Origin: Acidimicrobiales bacterium
GTDB lineage: Bacteria > Actinomycetota > Acidimicrobiia > Acidimicrobiales > SHLQ01
DNA: 64,000 bases
Assembly (NCBI GenBank): GCA_020629635.1
Contig: JAHDCX010000001.1
Span: 484,525 to 548,524 of the forward strand
Direction: 5' to 3'
Made by a program: the position numbers and the translations under genes. The notes beneath the pieces were generated by a model, which was given only the letters and a program-made list of their open reading frames with translations, had not been told where the DNA came from and did no database searches. Numbering within the stretch: the first letter of the stretch is position 1; each line of letters starts with the position of its first letter. Positions 15,495 through 24,321 of the stretch are shown here, in pieces.

Positions 15495-17585
15495 GTGAAA
15501 CGGTCGAACGGTGATGTCGTTCTCGTCACGGGCGGTGCGGGCTATGTCGGCAGCGCCATGCTCGGCGAGCTCGCGCTGCGGCGAGCCGTTCGAACATGTG
15601 ACACCCACTGGTTCGTCCCCGGAACGGGAGGCGGAGGAACGGACCACCGCACTCTGCGCTCTAGCGACCTCGACGACGTGGACACGATCATTCACCTCGC
15701 GGATCCCTCGTCGGCAGAGATCGTCGAGGCGTTCCCGGAGATGGCCGAGGTGGCCGACACCGCCCGGCTCGCGCAGAGCGCCCGCTCCGCCGGGGTGCGG
15801 CGGTTCGTTTTCGCGTCGACCGCTGCGGTCTACAACGACGGCCACGCCCCAGCGACCGAAGCCAGTCCCGTCCACACGGCCTCTGCGTATTCGAGACACA
15901 AGTACGAAACCGAGCAGGTCCTCAAGTCGCTCGCCGACGACGACTTCGAGGTGGTCGTGTGTCGACTGGCGAGTTGCTTCGGGTGGTCCCCGGCGCTTCG
16001 CCCGGAGCTCGTGATCAATCGGATGAGCCTGCGGGCGTTTGCCGGCGAGTGTCTGTCGTTGTCCTCGGATGGAACCTCCTGGCGTCCGTTCGTGCACGTT
16101 GCCGACGCTGGCCGGGCATTCATCCACGCCGCAACTGCGCTCGACCCTGCGCCGTTTCGTGTGTTCAACGTGTGCGGTACCGATGGCAACAGGCGCGTCG
16201 CCGATGCACTCGACGCGGTCGCCGACGGCGCTCGCGAATTCGGTCTCGACGTGGAGGTGGGGACGCCCGAGGACGTTCGAGACCCACGGTCGTACACGAT
16301 CGATGCCTCTGCCTTTGCGAAGGCGGGCTTTGTCCCGAGCTGGTCGATCGACGAAGGAATCACCGACCTGCTCCGTCGGCTGGGGAGCGTTCACGGAGCA
16401 GCCGTACCGGTCGAACGGCTCGAACGCCTGCGAGCGCTCCGTGCCACGGGCGCGCTCGGCATGGTCGCGCCGGGTGCGACGGCTTCGTCGACGCCGGGCT
16501 CGGTCACGCCCTATCGCTTGCCCCGAGCCGCCGCCGCCGTGGTGTCGAAGGAACATGATCGGGTCATGTCTCGTTCGAGGTACCGCTTGGGCGGTGGCCA
16601 CGCCGAACAGGCCGAGGCGCTACTTGCCGATGCGCTGTGTCTGCCCGACTCCTGGGGCGTCATCGGACTTCGCTCCGGAACGGATGCGCTGACACGGAGT
16701 CTCTGGCTCGCCGGGGTGCGACCGGGTTCTCGGGTCGCCGTACCTGATGTTGCGTTCCACGCAGTCGCCGCGACGGTGGTCACGCTCGGGGCAGAACCGG
16801 TCTTCGTCGACGTCACGTCGGACACCTGGAATTTGGACCCAGAAGACCTCCGCCGCCGTCGCCGTGACGGTCCGATCGACGCGGTCATCGCCGTCGACAA
16901 CTACGGAACGCCGGCCGATCTGGTCGGTCTTCGTGCGGCCTGCGGACACGAAGTGCCGATCGTGCTCGACGCGTGCGAGTCGTTGGGGGCCGGCAGGTCG
17001 GGCCCGCCCGTCGCCGAAGTCGTCGACTACGTGGCGATGAGCTTCAGCTTCACGAAGCCGATCCACGCAGCCGGAATGGGCGGCGCGCTGTGTGCTCCGG
17101 TGGCCGATCTCGAACGTGCCGAGTCCTCACCGGAGCTTCTGATTCGCCAGACCCGGCTGCCAGAGCTGAATGCTGCATACCTCGTCCATGCCTGGTCGGA
17201 TCTTCCCCGCAACCTCGAACGCCTTCGGTCGATCTATGACCGGTACTCGCAGGTCCTGCGGGTCCACGGGTTCGACGCTCAGGCTGAGGACGGGCGCAGT
17301 ACACGGATCCATGCACCGTTTCTCGTTCCGCGGTCGCGAGTCCGAGACCGAGATGGCCTCGTTGACGCGCTCGTCGCCGCAGGCGTCGCGGCGACCACGC
17401 AGTTTCCCTCGCAGTCGCGGCTGCTCGGCCGAGGGACGCCACCGCCGGTGGCCGCGGAGGTCGATGCCCGAGTGGTGTCGTTCCCGACCGGCGCCGGTCT
17501 CTGCGAACCGGCGATCGACGAGCTGCTCGCAAACGTCAAAGACGTCGTCGCTCGATGGGTGGCGCTGAAGCCGACCTCGGGCTAG
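15495..17585 (+). CDS. Fusion: NAD-dependent sugar epimerase/dehydratase plus DegT/DnrJ-type aminotransferase
   Basis: 696 aa. Residues 1-300 form an extended SDR sugar-nucleotide epimerase/dehydratase: VTGGAGYVGSAM (11-22), FASTAAVY (107-113) and catalytic Tyr132-x3-Lys136 (YSRHK). Residues 355-690 form a fold-type I sugar aminotransferase: RYRLGGGHAEQAE, GLRSGTDALT (390-399), VLDACESLGAG with Asp491, and MSFSFTKPIHAAG with Lys520 as the PLP lysine. These activities are usually separate proteins acting in series to make amino- or deoxyamino-sugars. GGAGG about 10 nt before the GTG supports the start. It diverges from the Alg14/Alg13 run, so it probably supplies a modified nucleotide sugar for it. 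The stop overlaps the convergent TIGR03943 gene by 4 nt. Confidence 0.85.
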   Translation: MKRSNGDVVLVTGGAGYVGSAMLGELALRRAVRTCDTHWFVPGTGGGGTDHRTLRSSDLDDVDTIIHLADPSSAEIVEAFPEMAEVADTARLAQSARSAGVRRFVFASTAAVYNDGHAPATEASPVHTASAYSRHKYETEQVLKSLADDDFEVVVCRLASCFGWSPALRPELVINRMSLRAFAGECLSLSSDGTSWRPFVHVADAGRAFIHAATALDPAPFRVFNVCGTDGNRRVADALDAVADGAREFGLDVEVGTPEDVRDPRSYTIDASAFAKAGFVPSWSIDEGITDLLRRLGSVHGAAVPVERLERLRALRATGALGMVAPGATASSTPGSVTPYRLPRAAAAVVSKEHDRVMSRSRYRLGGGHAEQAEALLADALCLPDSWGVIGLRSGTDALTRSLWLAGVRPGSRVAVPDVAFHAVAATVVTLGAEPVFVDVTSDTWNLDPEDLRRRRRDGPIDAVIAVDNYGTPADLVGLRAACGHEVPIVLDACESLGAGRSGPPVAEVVDYVAMSFSFTKPIHAAGMGGALCAPVADLERAESSPELLIRQTRLPELNAAYLVHAWSDLPRNLERLRSIYDRYSQVLRVHGFDAQAEDGRSTRIHAPFLVPRSRVRDRDGLVDALVAAGVAATTQFPSQSRLLGRGTPPPVAAEVDARVVSFPTGAGLCEPAIDELLANVKDVVARWVALKPTSG

Positions 17586-18313
17586 TAGGGAGACTCGTAC
17601 GGGTCTTTGGGGATCCCGCCATCCACCGCAGTGATCGAGACGACGTCGGCTTCGACGATTCGGGGGCCGGTCATCTGGTGATAGGGGATCTCTGGTTCGC
17701 GCCAGACGACATCTGCGATGACCCACGTGTCGTTGTCGAAGGATGCGCCGACGTCTCGAAGCAGGACCTGAATCGGAATGCCGTCCGCTGCGCAGCAGCT
17801 GACCATGAAGCGCGTGAGCTTGAACCCATCGGGGGTTTCTGAGTCGTTGACGACGAGTCCCTCGAGACGAATCACGATATCGCTCAAGCTCTTTTCGTCG
17901 TCCCAGTGCGCACGATCGAGAAACTCCGAGACGCGCATGTCCGGTGGGCCCTGCGATGTGTCGATCGGTTCGAATCGGTCACCGGTGTCCACAGGAGTGA
18001 ATGCGTCGACGCGATCCGCAGCTGCGGCCCCCAACGCGGTCGGCGCGACCGCGATCAGCACGAAGATGGGGAGCATCAGCAGCCAGCCGACACCCGGGCC
18101 GGCGCTGCGATTCATCGACTCGGGGTCCCGGCCTTCTTCTCGTGAGGCATTGATGGCTTCGATGGCGCCGATCGCGAGCAGCACTCCGGCGGCGAGCATC
18201 AGCGGGATCTGCATGCGTTGCTGCACGAACCAACCGAAGCCTCCGTTGAGGAGGAGCCGAGCCGTGATGAGGCCCAGACACAAGACGACGACGGCGCGGC
18301 CGAGCCGGTTCAC
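17582..18313 (-). CDS. TIGR03943 family membrane protein (permease partner)
   Basis: 243 aa. Two or three N-terminal membrane helices (VVVLCLGLITARLLL, IPLMLAAGVLLAIG, WLLMLPIFVLIAVAP) are followed by an extracytoplasmic domain with IVIRLEGLVVN, FKLTRFMVSCCAADG (tandem Cys) and DTWVIADVVW. This matches the TIGR03943/YcgQ family, usually encoded next to a UPF0718 permease and often in zinc-responsive loci. The start overlaps the permease stop by 4 nt. The transported ion is not established. The pair probably forms a metal or thiol-related membrane complex. Confidence 0.85.
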   Translation of the reverse strand: MNRLGRAVVVLCLGLITARLLLNGGFGWFVQQRMQIPLMLAAGVLLAIGAIEAINASREEGRDPESMNRSAGPGVGWLLMLPIFVLIAVAPTALGAAAADRVDAFTPVDTGDRFEPIDTSQGPPDMRVSEFLDRAHWDDEKSLSDIVIRLEGLVVNDSETPDGFKLTRFMVSCCAADGIPIQVLLRDVGASFDNDTWVIADVVWREPEIPYHQMTGPRIVEADVVSITAVDGGIPKDPYESPY

Positions 18314-19371
18314 AAGACCACCTGTCCGATCACCACGGCGGAGATCACGGCGACAGTCAGGGTGACCGGGGCGAACAGCATTGCGAATCGCCGACCGAAC
18401 ACGCCCGCATGCATCGCCACCAACTTGAGGTCGATGACCGGTCCCACGACAAGAAAGACCAGGCGAGACGTCAGCGAGAACTGAGGGAGGCCCGCAGCGA
18501 CGAACGCATCTGCTTCGGAGCAGATCGACAACAGCACGGCGAGGGCAGCGAACATGAGGATCGACAACAGTTCGTTGTCCGCTACGACGTCGAGCACGCT
18601 TCTTGGCACCACGAGCTGGAGGGTCGCCGCAGCCATTGCCCCGACGACCAGATAACCCCCAGCGTGCACGAGATCGCGCGAGGCAACGTCAACGAAGTTC
18701 GACCACCGGCTTCCCTCGTGTTCGTGGAGGTGCTGAGCCTTGCTCAACAACGAATGGTCGTTCCGTCGGGCCCACCACAGGCCCACCGTGATCGCCGCAA
18801 TGAACGAGGCGAGAAAGCGAGCGACCACGAGACGGCCCTCGCCCGGGAAAGCCACTGCGGTCGATACGAGGACAACGGGGTTGATCGCCGGTGCGGCGAG
18901 CAGGAAGGTGAGCGCCGCCGCCGGTGGTGTACCGGCCCCGACCAGCCGGCCAGCGATCGGCACGCTCCCACACTCGCAGCCGGGCAGCGCGAGACCCGCC
19001 ACGCCTGCGGCGGGCACGGCGAGGACCGGTCGCTTCGGCATGATGCGTTGGACGAAGTCGGGGCTGACGAACGCGGCAATCAGGCCCGAGATCACGACGC
19101 CGAGCACCAGGAAGGGGAGTGCTTGGATCGAGACTGAGACAAAGAGGGTCGACCACAATCGGACCTCGGTGTTTTCGAGCACACCGACTCGCTCGCGGAT
19201 CAGGATCGCGACGATGAACGGCAGTACGAGGATCCACGGTCCGAAGCTGACGCCGCCGGTTGCGTGATGATGGTCGTGGTGATGGTGGTTGTGCCCGGTC
19301 CCGTCACTCCCGGATGACGCAGGATCGGCGTCGACCACGGTCGAGTCGCTCACCACTTCAATGTCGGCCAC
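18310..19371 (-). CDS. UPF0718/DUF318 family permease with His-rich N-terminus
   Basis: 353 aa from the GTG at 19371, supported by GATACT six nt upstream; in-frame codons extend much further upstream inside the divergent gene but are antisense noise. The N-terminus carries a HNHHHHDHHH cluster, likely a metal-binding patch, before the first helix. Eight or so membrane helices follow. The conserved LPGCECGSVPIAGRL and SICSEADAFVAA motifs define the family (YraQ-type permeases). It overlaps its TIGR03943 partner by 4 nt. The substrate is unknown; the His stretch suggests a divalent metal. Confidence 0.85.
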   Translation of the reverse strand: MADIEVVSDSTVVDADPASSGSDGTGHNHHHHDHHHATGGVSFGPWILVLPFIVAILIRERVGVLENTEVRLWSTLFVSVSIQALPFLVLGVVISGLIAAFVSPDFVQRIMPKRPVLAVPAAGVAGLALPGCECGSVPIAGRLVGAGTPPAAALTFLLAAPAINPVVLVSTAVAFPGEGRLVVARFLASFIAAITVGLWWARRNDHSLLSKAQHLHEHEGSRWSNFVDVASRDLVHAGGYLVVGAMAAATLQLVVPRSVLDVVADNELLSILMFAALAVLLSICSEADAFVAAGLPQFSLTSRLVFLVVGPVIDLKLVAMHAGVFGRRFAMLFAPVTLTVAVISAVVIGQVVL

Positions 19372-19377
19372 AGAAGA

Positions 19378-19383
19378 AGTATC
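19378..19383 (-). promoter_or_regulatory. -10 box GATACT for permease gene
   Basis: GATACT ends 6 nt before the GTG at 19371, the same box and spacing as seen before phhA at 63298-63303. Confidence 0.4.
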
Positions 19384-19451
19384 GCTCAGCAGTGCCCGGT
19401 CTTGAGGGCAGCCGCTTCGGCCATCGTCGTTTGGGGGCTGTAGCGTCCGGG

Positions 19452-19457
19452 TAATGT
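19452..19457 (+). promoter_or_regulatory. -10 box TAATGT for molybdopterin oxidoreductase operon
   Basis: TAATGT ends 7 nt before the GTG at 19465. The ATG inside it is followed by a stop after three codons, so GTG is the real start. Confidence 0.5.
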
Positions 19458-19464
19458 CGCTGGC

Positions 19465-21780
19465 GTGACGGCACAGTCGCTCCCGCTCACCGCTGCACAC
19501 TGGGGTGTGAATCGGGTCCGCGTCATCGATGGACGCGTCGAAGAGGTCCAGCCGTTCGAGCACGATCCCGACCCGACCCGGATCGGAGAGGGGATCGTGG
19601 GCCTGCTCGACGCGCCAACCCGGATCACCGCACCGATGGTCCGGTCGAGTTGGCTCGCAGACGCACCCGGCGCTGCCACCGATCGACGCGGCACCGACCC
19701 CTTCGTCGAGGTTGATTGGGATCAGGCCGAGTCCCTGATCGCCGCGGAGCTCGATCGAGTTCGCTTCGGGTTCGGGAATGACGCGATCTACGCCGGTTCG
19801 TATGGCTGGGGCAGCGCCGGCAGGATGCATCACTCGAAGACCTGGCTCAAGCGCTTCCTCAATCTGATCGGTGGCTTCACCCGTTCGGTCGATTCGTACA
19901 GCTTTGCCTCGGGCGAGGTCGTCACCCGTCACGTGTTCGGTATCGATCTTCCCGAGTTCGCCTTCGACGGGCCGACCTGGCCCGACATTGCTGACCACGC
20001 CGACCTTGTCGTGTGCTTCGGCGGAATTCGTCTCTCGAACGGTCAGATCGGTCAGGGTGGCGCGGCCCGACACGTTCAGCGAGGCGGCCTCCACCATGCG
20101 GCGGCCAGTGGCGTGCAGTTCGTGAATGTGTCGCCGATCGCATCCGACCTCGACCCGTCGGTCGGTCCCCGCCATCTCGCGATCCGCCCCTCCACCGACG
20201 CGGCGTTGATCATGGGTCTGGTCCACACGCTCATCGTCGACGGGTTGGTCGACGACGACTTCGTCGACGCCCATACGACGGGCTTCGAGCGATGGACGCA
20301 GTATCTGCTCGGCCGAAACGACGGGATCGTCAAGGACGCAGCATGGGCATCAGAGATCTGCGGCGTGTCGAGCGACGAGATCGTGGCGCTCGCTCGGCGC
20401 ATGGCGACGTCGAAGACGCTCGTCAATCTCGCCTGGGCGATCACCCGTCAGCAGCATGGGGAGCACGCGTGGTGGGCAGGGATCGCCCTTGCCGCGGCGT
20501 TGGGTCAGATTGGTCTGCCCGGTCGTGGCCTCGCCATGGGGCTCAGCTCGACGAATGCGGTCGGCAATGACCGTCGACGCCTCCGTCCTCCCGCGATCGA
20601 TCCGGGAACGAATCCCGTCGAGACGTTCATTCCCGTGGCGCGCATCGCGGACATGTTGCTCGGACCCGGCACCGAGTTTCGCTACGACGGTCAGACCTAC
20701 AGTCATCCAGACATTCGCCTGGTCTGGTGGGCGGGCGGCAACCCGTTCCACCACCATCAGGACCTGAACCGGCTCCTCCGCGGTTGGCAGAAGCCGGAGA
20801 CGATCATCGTCAATGACTGGACCTGGACGGCGACCGCCCGACGGGCAGACATCGTGCTGCCCGTCGCAACGACGTTGGAACGCCGCGACATCGCGATGAC
20901 CCCGTCGGACGGTGCGGTGGTTGCGATGGACCAGCTGATCGACCCGCCGCCGCTCGCCCGCACCGACCACGAGATCTTCGGTGCGCTCGCCGACCGGATG
21001 GAGGTGGGAGCGGACTACCACGAAGGACGTGATGCCGAGGCATGGCTCGCCCATCTCTACGAGGAACTGCGTCGAATCGAACCGGAGCTTCCGGACCTCG
21101 ATCAGCTCTTTGCCGACGGCTGGGCTGACCTCGCCCCTCGACCGGAGAAAGAAGCCCCGATGCTCAGCGCCTTTCGTGCCGACCCGACGTCCGCGCCGCT
21201 GTCGACCCCGAGCGGACGTATCGAGATCTTCTCGGAACGAGTCGCTGCCCGACGTGACGGATCCGGTCCGGGGTATCCCGTGTGGACCGAACCCGATGAG
21301 TGGCTGGGCGCACGAGACGTCGGCACACGGCTGCACGCGATCACCAACCAGCCCACCACCATGTTGCACAGCCAGCTCGACCCCGGGGCCGTGAGCCGGT
21401 CCGCGAAGATCGATGGCCGGGTTGTCATCCGAATGAACCCGGCCGACGGCGTCGCCCGTGGTTTGGCCACTGGCGATCACGTGGTCGTCGCCAGTGCGCG
21501 CGGCGGTTGTCACGCGGTGGTCGCGCTCGACACCAACCTGCGAGCAGGAGTGATCCAGATGCCGACGGGGGCGTGGTTCGACCCGATCGAGAGCGGCGTC
21601 ATCGGCTCGCCTTGCGCTCACGGCAACCCGAACACGTTCACCTCGGATCGTGGGAGTTCGGATTGGGCGCAGGGCTCGACGGCGCAGACTTGCCTCGTCG
21701 AGGTTTCTCCCGTCGACGCAACACCACCGGCTGTTCGAGCCCATGAGCCACCCGAGATCATCCGTGGGGCGTCATCATGA
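19465..21780 (+). CDS. Molybdopterin-dependent oxidoreductase (DMSO/TMAO/biotin sulfoxide reductase type)
   Basis: 771 aa. Belongs to the bis-MGD family of DMSO-reductase-like enzymes. It lacks an N-terminal Fe-S Cys motif, as do the single-subunit reductases. The GSYGWGSAGRMHH segment places Ser as the likely Mo ligand, and VEVDWDQAESLIAAEL, NPFHHHQDLNRL, TATARRADIVLPV and the C-terminal cap (DPGAVSRSAKIDGR, VVIRMNPADG) are typical of BisC/TorA. No twin-arginine signal is visible, so a cytoplasmic, biotin-sulfoxide-reductase-like enzyme is likely. Its stop overlaps the start of the aconitase X gene (ATGA), an unusual partner that suggests a dedicated pathway. The substrate is unknown. Confidence 0.88.
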   Translation: MTAQSLPLTAAHWGVNRVRVIDGRVEEVQPFEHDPDPTRIGEGIVGLLDAPTRITAPMVRSSWLADAPGAATDRRGTDPFVEVDWDQAESLIAAELDRVRFGFGNDAIYAGSYGWGSAGRMHHSKTWLKRFLNLIGGFTRSVDSYSFASGEVVTRHVFGIDLPEFAFDGPTWPDIADHADLVVCFGGIRLSNGQIGQGGAARHVQRGGLHHAAASGVQFVNVSPIASDLDPSVGPRHLAIRPSTDAALIMGLVHTLIVDGLVDDDFVDAHTTGFERWTQYLLGRNDGIVKDAAWASEICGVSSDEIVALARRMATSKTLVNLAWAITRQQHGEHAWWAGIALAAALGQIGLPGRGLAMGLSSTNAVGNDRRRLRPPAIDPGTNPVETFIPVARIADMLLGPGTEFRYDGQTYSHPDIRLVWWAGGNPFHHHQDLNRLLRGWQKPETIIVNDWTWTATARRADIVLPVATTLERRDIAMTPSDGAVVAMDQLIDPPPLARTDHEIFGALADRMEVGADYHEGRDAEAWLAHLYEELRRIEPELPDLDQLFADGWADLAPRPEKEAPMLSAFRADPTSAPLSTPSGRIEIFSERVAARRDGSGPGYPVWTEPDEWLGARDVGTRLHAITNQPTTMLHSQLDPGAVSRSAKIDGRVVIRMNPADGVARGLATGDHVVVASARGGCHAVVALDTNLRAGVIQMPTGAWFDPIESGVIGSPCAHGNPNTFTSDRGSSDWAQGSTAQTCLVEVSPVDATPPAVRAHEPPEIIRGASS

Positions 21781-23075
21781 CCGCCCTCCTGACCGCTGCT
21801 GAGCAGGAGTTCCTCGACGGTCGACACGGCGACGGAGCGGCGGTTGCCATGCGGATTGTCGTCCGGCTCGCTGAGGCGATGGGAGCGGATCGACTGCGGA
21901 GCATCGAGGGTGCACACATCGACTCCTGTCTGTTCCACGGTCATTCGGGCATCGACTTCGTCGAACGACTCGTCGACGGAGGTGCCCACGTTTCGGTACC
22001 GACCACACTCAATGTGTCAAGCCTGGATCTGATCCACCCGGAGCGGTTCCTCGGCAGTGACGCTGATCGGTCAGCGTCTCAGCGTCTGATGGACGGATAC
22101 GTTGCGCTGGGCTGCGAGGCCACGTGGACGTGTGCGCCGTATCAGCGCGAGCAACGGCCCGGATTCGGCTCGCATGTCGCCTGGGCGGAGTCGAACGCCA
22201 TCGTTTTCGCCAACAGCGTGCTCGGCGCTCGCACGCATCGGTACGGCGACTTCATCGACATCTCGGCCGCGATCACGGGGCGAGTGCCCCACGCGGGCCT
22301 GCATCTCGACGCAGAACGGCTCGCGACCATCGTGATCGACGTCGGCGACCTGCACCCGGCGCTTTGGGAGTCATCTGTTCTCGCGCCAGTACTTGGCGTC
22401 GTTGTCGGCCGCTGCGCCGGGACTGGCGTGCCGGTGATCGACCGGTGTCCGGCCGAGATGTCTGAGGATGCGCTGAAGGCGCTCGGCGCGGCTGCGGCAT
22501 CGTCGGGTTCGGTCGGCCTCTTTCACGTGGTCGGCGTGACCCCCGAGGCGCCGACGCTCGACGCCATCACTCGAGGACACGTGGACGAGGTCGAACGCGT
22601 CGTGGTCACGCCGTCGATGTTGGCTGACGCCGCGGCGGAGTTGTCGACGGCGGTCGGCGAACGCCCGCTTCGATCGGTCAGCCTGGGCACGCCCCACTAC
22701 TCGGTCGACGAGATCGCAACGCTGGCCGGGCTACTTGGAGAACGCCGCGTCCACCCCGACGTCGACGTCTTCGTCTCCACCGGTCGCGACGTCCTCGCTG
22801 AGGCGAACCTTCGCGGGGATGCCGAGCGCTGCCGGTCGGCGGGCGTGAAGTTCGTGGTCGACACGTGCACCTACATCACGCCGATCCTCCGGGCGATCGA
22901 CGGGATCGCAATGACCGATTCGGCCAAGTGGGCCTGGTACGCGCCGGGCAACATCGGGGCCGAGGTCGTCTTCGCAGACGTGACGGACTGCATCGAATCC
23001 GCGATCGCTGGGAAGCTTCGCGTTCGGGTCGACGAATCCTGGTGGACCAACCCGCTGGGCGAGAGCGACTCGTGA
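21777..23075 (+). CDS. Aconitase X, catalytic (large) subunit
   Basis: 432 aa. A DUF521/AcnX protein, a dehydratase relative of aconitase. The family includes cis-3-hydroxy-L-proline dehydratase and archaeal phosphomevalonate dehydratase. Visible motifs include EGAHIDSCLFHG, VPTTLNVSSLDL, CEATWTCAPYQ with the Cys-Ala-Pro-Tyr Fe-S region, GSHVAWAESNAIVFANSVLGARTHR-type conserved central blocks, and VVDTCTYITPIL with a further Cys. It overlaps the upstream molybdopterin gene and the downstream small subunit by 4 nt each, giving a three-gene operon. Bacterial AcnX commonly acts in hydroxyproline catabolism, but none of the usual partner genes is present, so the substrate is open. Confidence 0.88.
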   Translation: MTALLTAAEQEFLDGRHGDGAAVAMRIVVRLAEAMGADRLRSIEGAHIDSCLFHGHSGIDFVERLVDGGAHVSVPTTLNVSSLDLIHPERFLGSDADRSASQRLMDGYVALGCEATWTCAPYQREQRPGFGSHVAWAESNAIVFANSVLGARTHRYGDFIDISAAITGRVPHAGLHLDAERLATIVIDVGDLHPALWESSVLAPVLGVVVGRCAGTGVPVIDRCPAEMSEDALKALGAAAASSGSVGLFHVVGVTPEAPTLDAITRGHVDEVERVVVTPSMLADAAAELSTAVGERPLRSVSLGTPHYSVDEIATLAGLLGERRVHPDVDVFVSTGRDVLAEANLRGDAERCRSAGVKFVVDTCTYITPILRAIDGIAMTDSAKWAWYAPGNIGAEVVFADVTDCIESAIAGKLRVRVDESWWTNPLGESDS

Positions 23076-23479
23076 ACGGTGGGTACGCCGTCGTGGCGGG
23101 GACGGCGCAGGGGCCGCTGGTTCGCCTCGACGAGCCGTTGAGTTTCTGGGGCGGATTCGATCCCGAGACCGGCGAGATCATCGATGTGCATCATCCGCAA
23201 CGGGGCCTGGACCTCCGAGGGGCCGTCGTCGCAATGCCGGCTGGTCGCGGCTCGAGCTCGGCCTCGTCCGTGATCCTCGAGGCGATCCGAGCCGGAGCGG
23301 CACCCGCAGCGTTGCTGCTCACCGAACCGGACGAGATCATCGCGCTCGGCGCCATCGTCGGCCACGAACTCTACGACGTGTCGTTGCCGATTCTGGTTGG
23401 TGTCGATGACGTCGGGTTCGCCTCAGGTGCCATCGTGATGGTCACGTCGGAACCACCGGCGGTGCGGCTCGCGGAGTAG
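23072..23479 (+). CDS. Aconitase X swivel domain (small subunit, DUF126)
   Basis: 135 aa. The swivelling small subunit that completes the AcnX active site. GTAQGPLVRLDEPLSFWGGFD at the N-terminus and VVAMPAGRGSSSASSVILEA contain the conserved PxGRGSSSAS loop that binds the substrate carboxylate. The GTG start overlaps the large-subunit stop (GTGA). In some species the two halves are fused; here they are separate and coupled. An 8-bp hairpin follows directly. Confidence 0.9.
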   Translation: MNGGYAVVAGTAQGPLVRLDEPLSFWGGFDPETGEIIDVHHPQRGLDLRGAVVAMPAGRGSSSASSVILEAIRAGAAPAALLLTEPDEIIALGAIVGHELYDVSLPILVGVDDVGFASGAIVMVTSEPPAVRLAE

Positions 23480-23493
23480 ACCGACCTACTCCG
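23472..23493. terminator. Hairpin spanning both stop codons of convergent genes
   Basis: CGGAGTAG (23472-23479) pairs with CTACTCCG (23486-23493) around ACCGAC. Each arm contains the TAG stop of one of the two convergent genes. It is a short candidate bidirectional terminator without a U-tract. Confidence 0.5.
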
Positions 23494-24307
23494 ACGTCGG
23501 TCCGTCAAACGACGGATCGCGTCGCTCCCGATGGCTCGCCACGCCCTCGGCCACGTCCGGGCCGAAGAAGCCGAGAAACTCGTACGCCAGCGATGCGTCG
23601 AAGGCGGGTTCGAGCAACCGGTACGAGTGATTGAGCGTTCGCTTGGTCCACCGGATCGCTTGCTGGGCGCCGTTCGTCAGTTCGAATGCGATCGTCGTCG
23701 CCTCGTCGAGTACGCCCTCTGGCCCGTCGGTGTCGTCGATGCACACCGACACGAGCCCGATACGTTCGGCTTCGGCACCCGAGAGATCTCGGCAGGTGAG
23801 CAGGTAGTACTTCGCCTTCGCCATGCCGCAGAGCAACGGCCAGCAGATCGCGGCGTGGTCGCCAGCCGCGACGCCGAGTCGGGTGTGGCCATCGATGATG
23901 CGGGCATTCGATCCGACGACGGACACATCCGCGAGGAGCCCCGCCACGAGCCCCGCGCCGACCGCCGGACCCCAGATCGCCGAGACGACGGGCTTCGAGC
24001 AGTTGATGACGTTGAGGACGAGGTCGCGGGCTTCCCGAAGAATTCTGAGGCTGGTCGGATAGTCCGTCGAGATCGCGTCGATCATCTCGAAGCTGCCCCC
24101 CGAGGAGAATCCTCGGCCGGCACCCGTCAGGAGCGCCACACGGACATCGGGATCTCGGTCGATCGTCAGCCACACGTCGGCGAGTTGCCGGTGGGCTCGT
24201 TCGTCGACGGAGTTGAGGCCGGGCCCTTCGAGCGTGACCTGGAGGACGCCCTGGCCGAGATCGGCGAAGGTGAGTTTGTCGAACTCGGCGACGTAGCGAT
24301 CGATCAT
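23486..24307 (-). CDS. Enoyl-CoA hydratase/isomerase (crotonase) family protein
   Basis: 273 aa from the ATG at 24307. The crotonase fold is indicated by [20 protein letters not shown] (first oxyanion-hole segment, about residues 59-78), [27 protein letters not shown]-type second oxyanion segment, and ITHxRLG-like [14 protein letters not shown]. Length is typical. The family hydrates, isomerises or hydrolyses acyl-CoAs; the exact reaction cannot be assigned because the usual catalytic Glu positions are unclear. It begins 14 nt after the sulfotransferase stop and ends the minus-strand operon that includes the sterol-desaturase-like gene. Confidence 0.85.
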   Translation of the reverse strand: MIDRYVAEFDKLTFADLGQGVLQVTLEGPGLNSVDERAHRQLADVWLTIDRDPDVRVALLTGAGRGFSSGGSFEMIDAISTDYPTSLRILREARDLVLNVINCSKPVVSAIWGPAVGAGLVAGLLADVSVVGSNARIIDGHTRLGVAAGDHAAICWPLLCGMAKAKYYLLTCRDLSGAEAERIGLVSVCIDDTDGPEGVLDEATTIAFELTNGAQQAIRWTKRTLNHSYRLLEPAFDASLAYEFLGFFGPDVAEGVASHRERRDPSFDGPTSE

Positions 24308-24321
24308 CGTTGGCTCTCCCG

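Noticed and set aside
20350-21744. 464-codon minus-strand ORF within the molybdopterin gene
   Set aside because: No motif, shadow composition, and the plus-strand gene is strongly supported.
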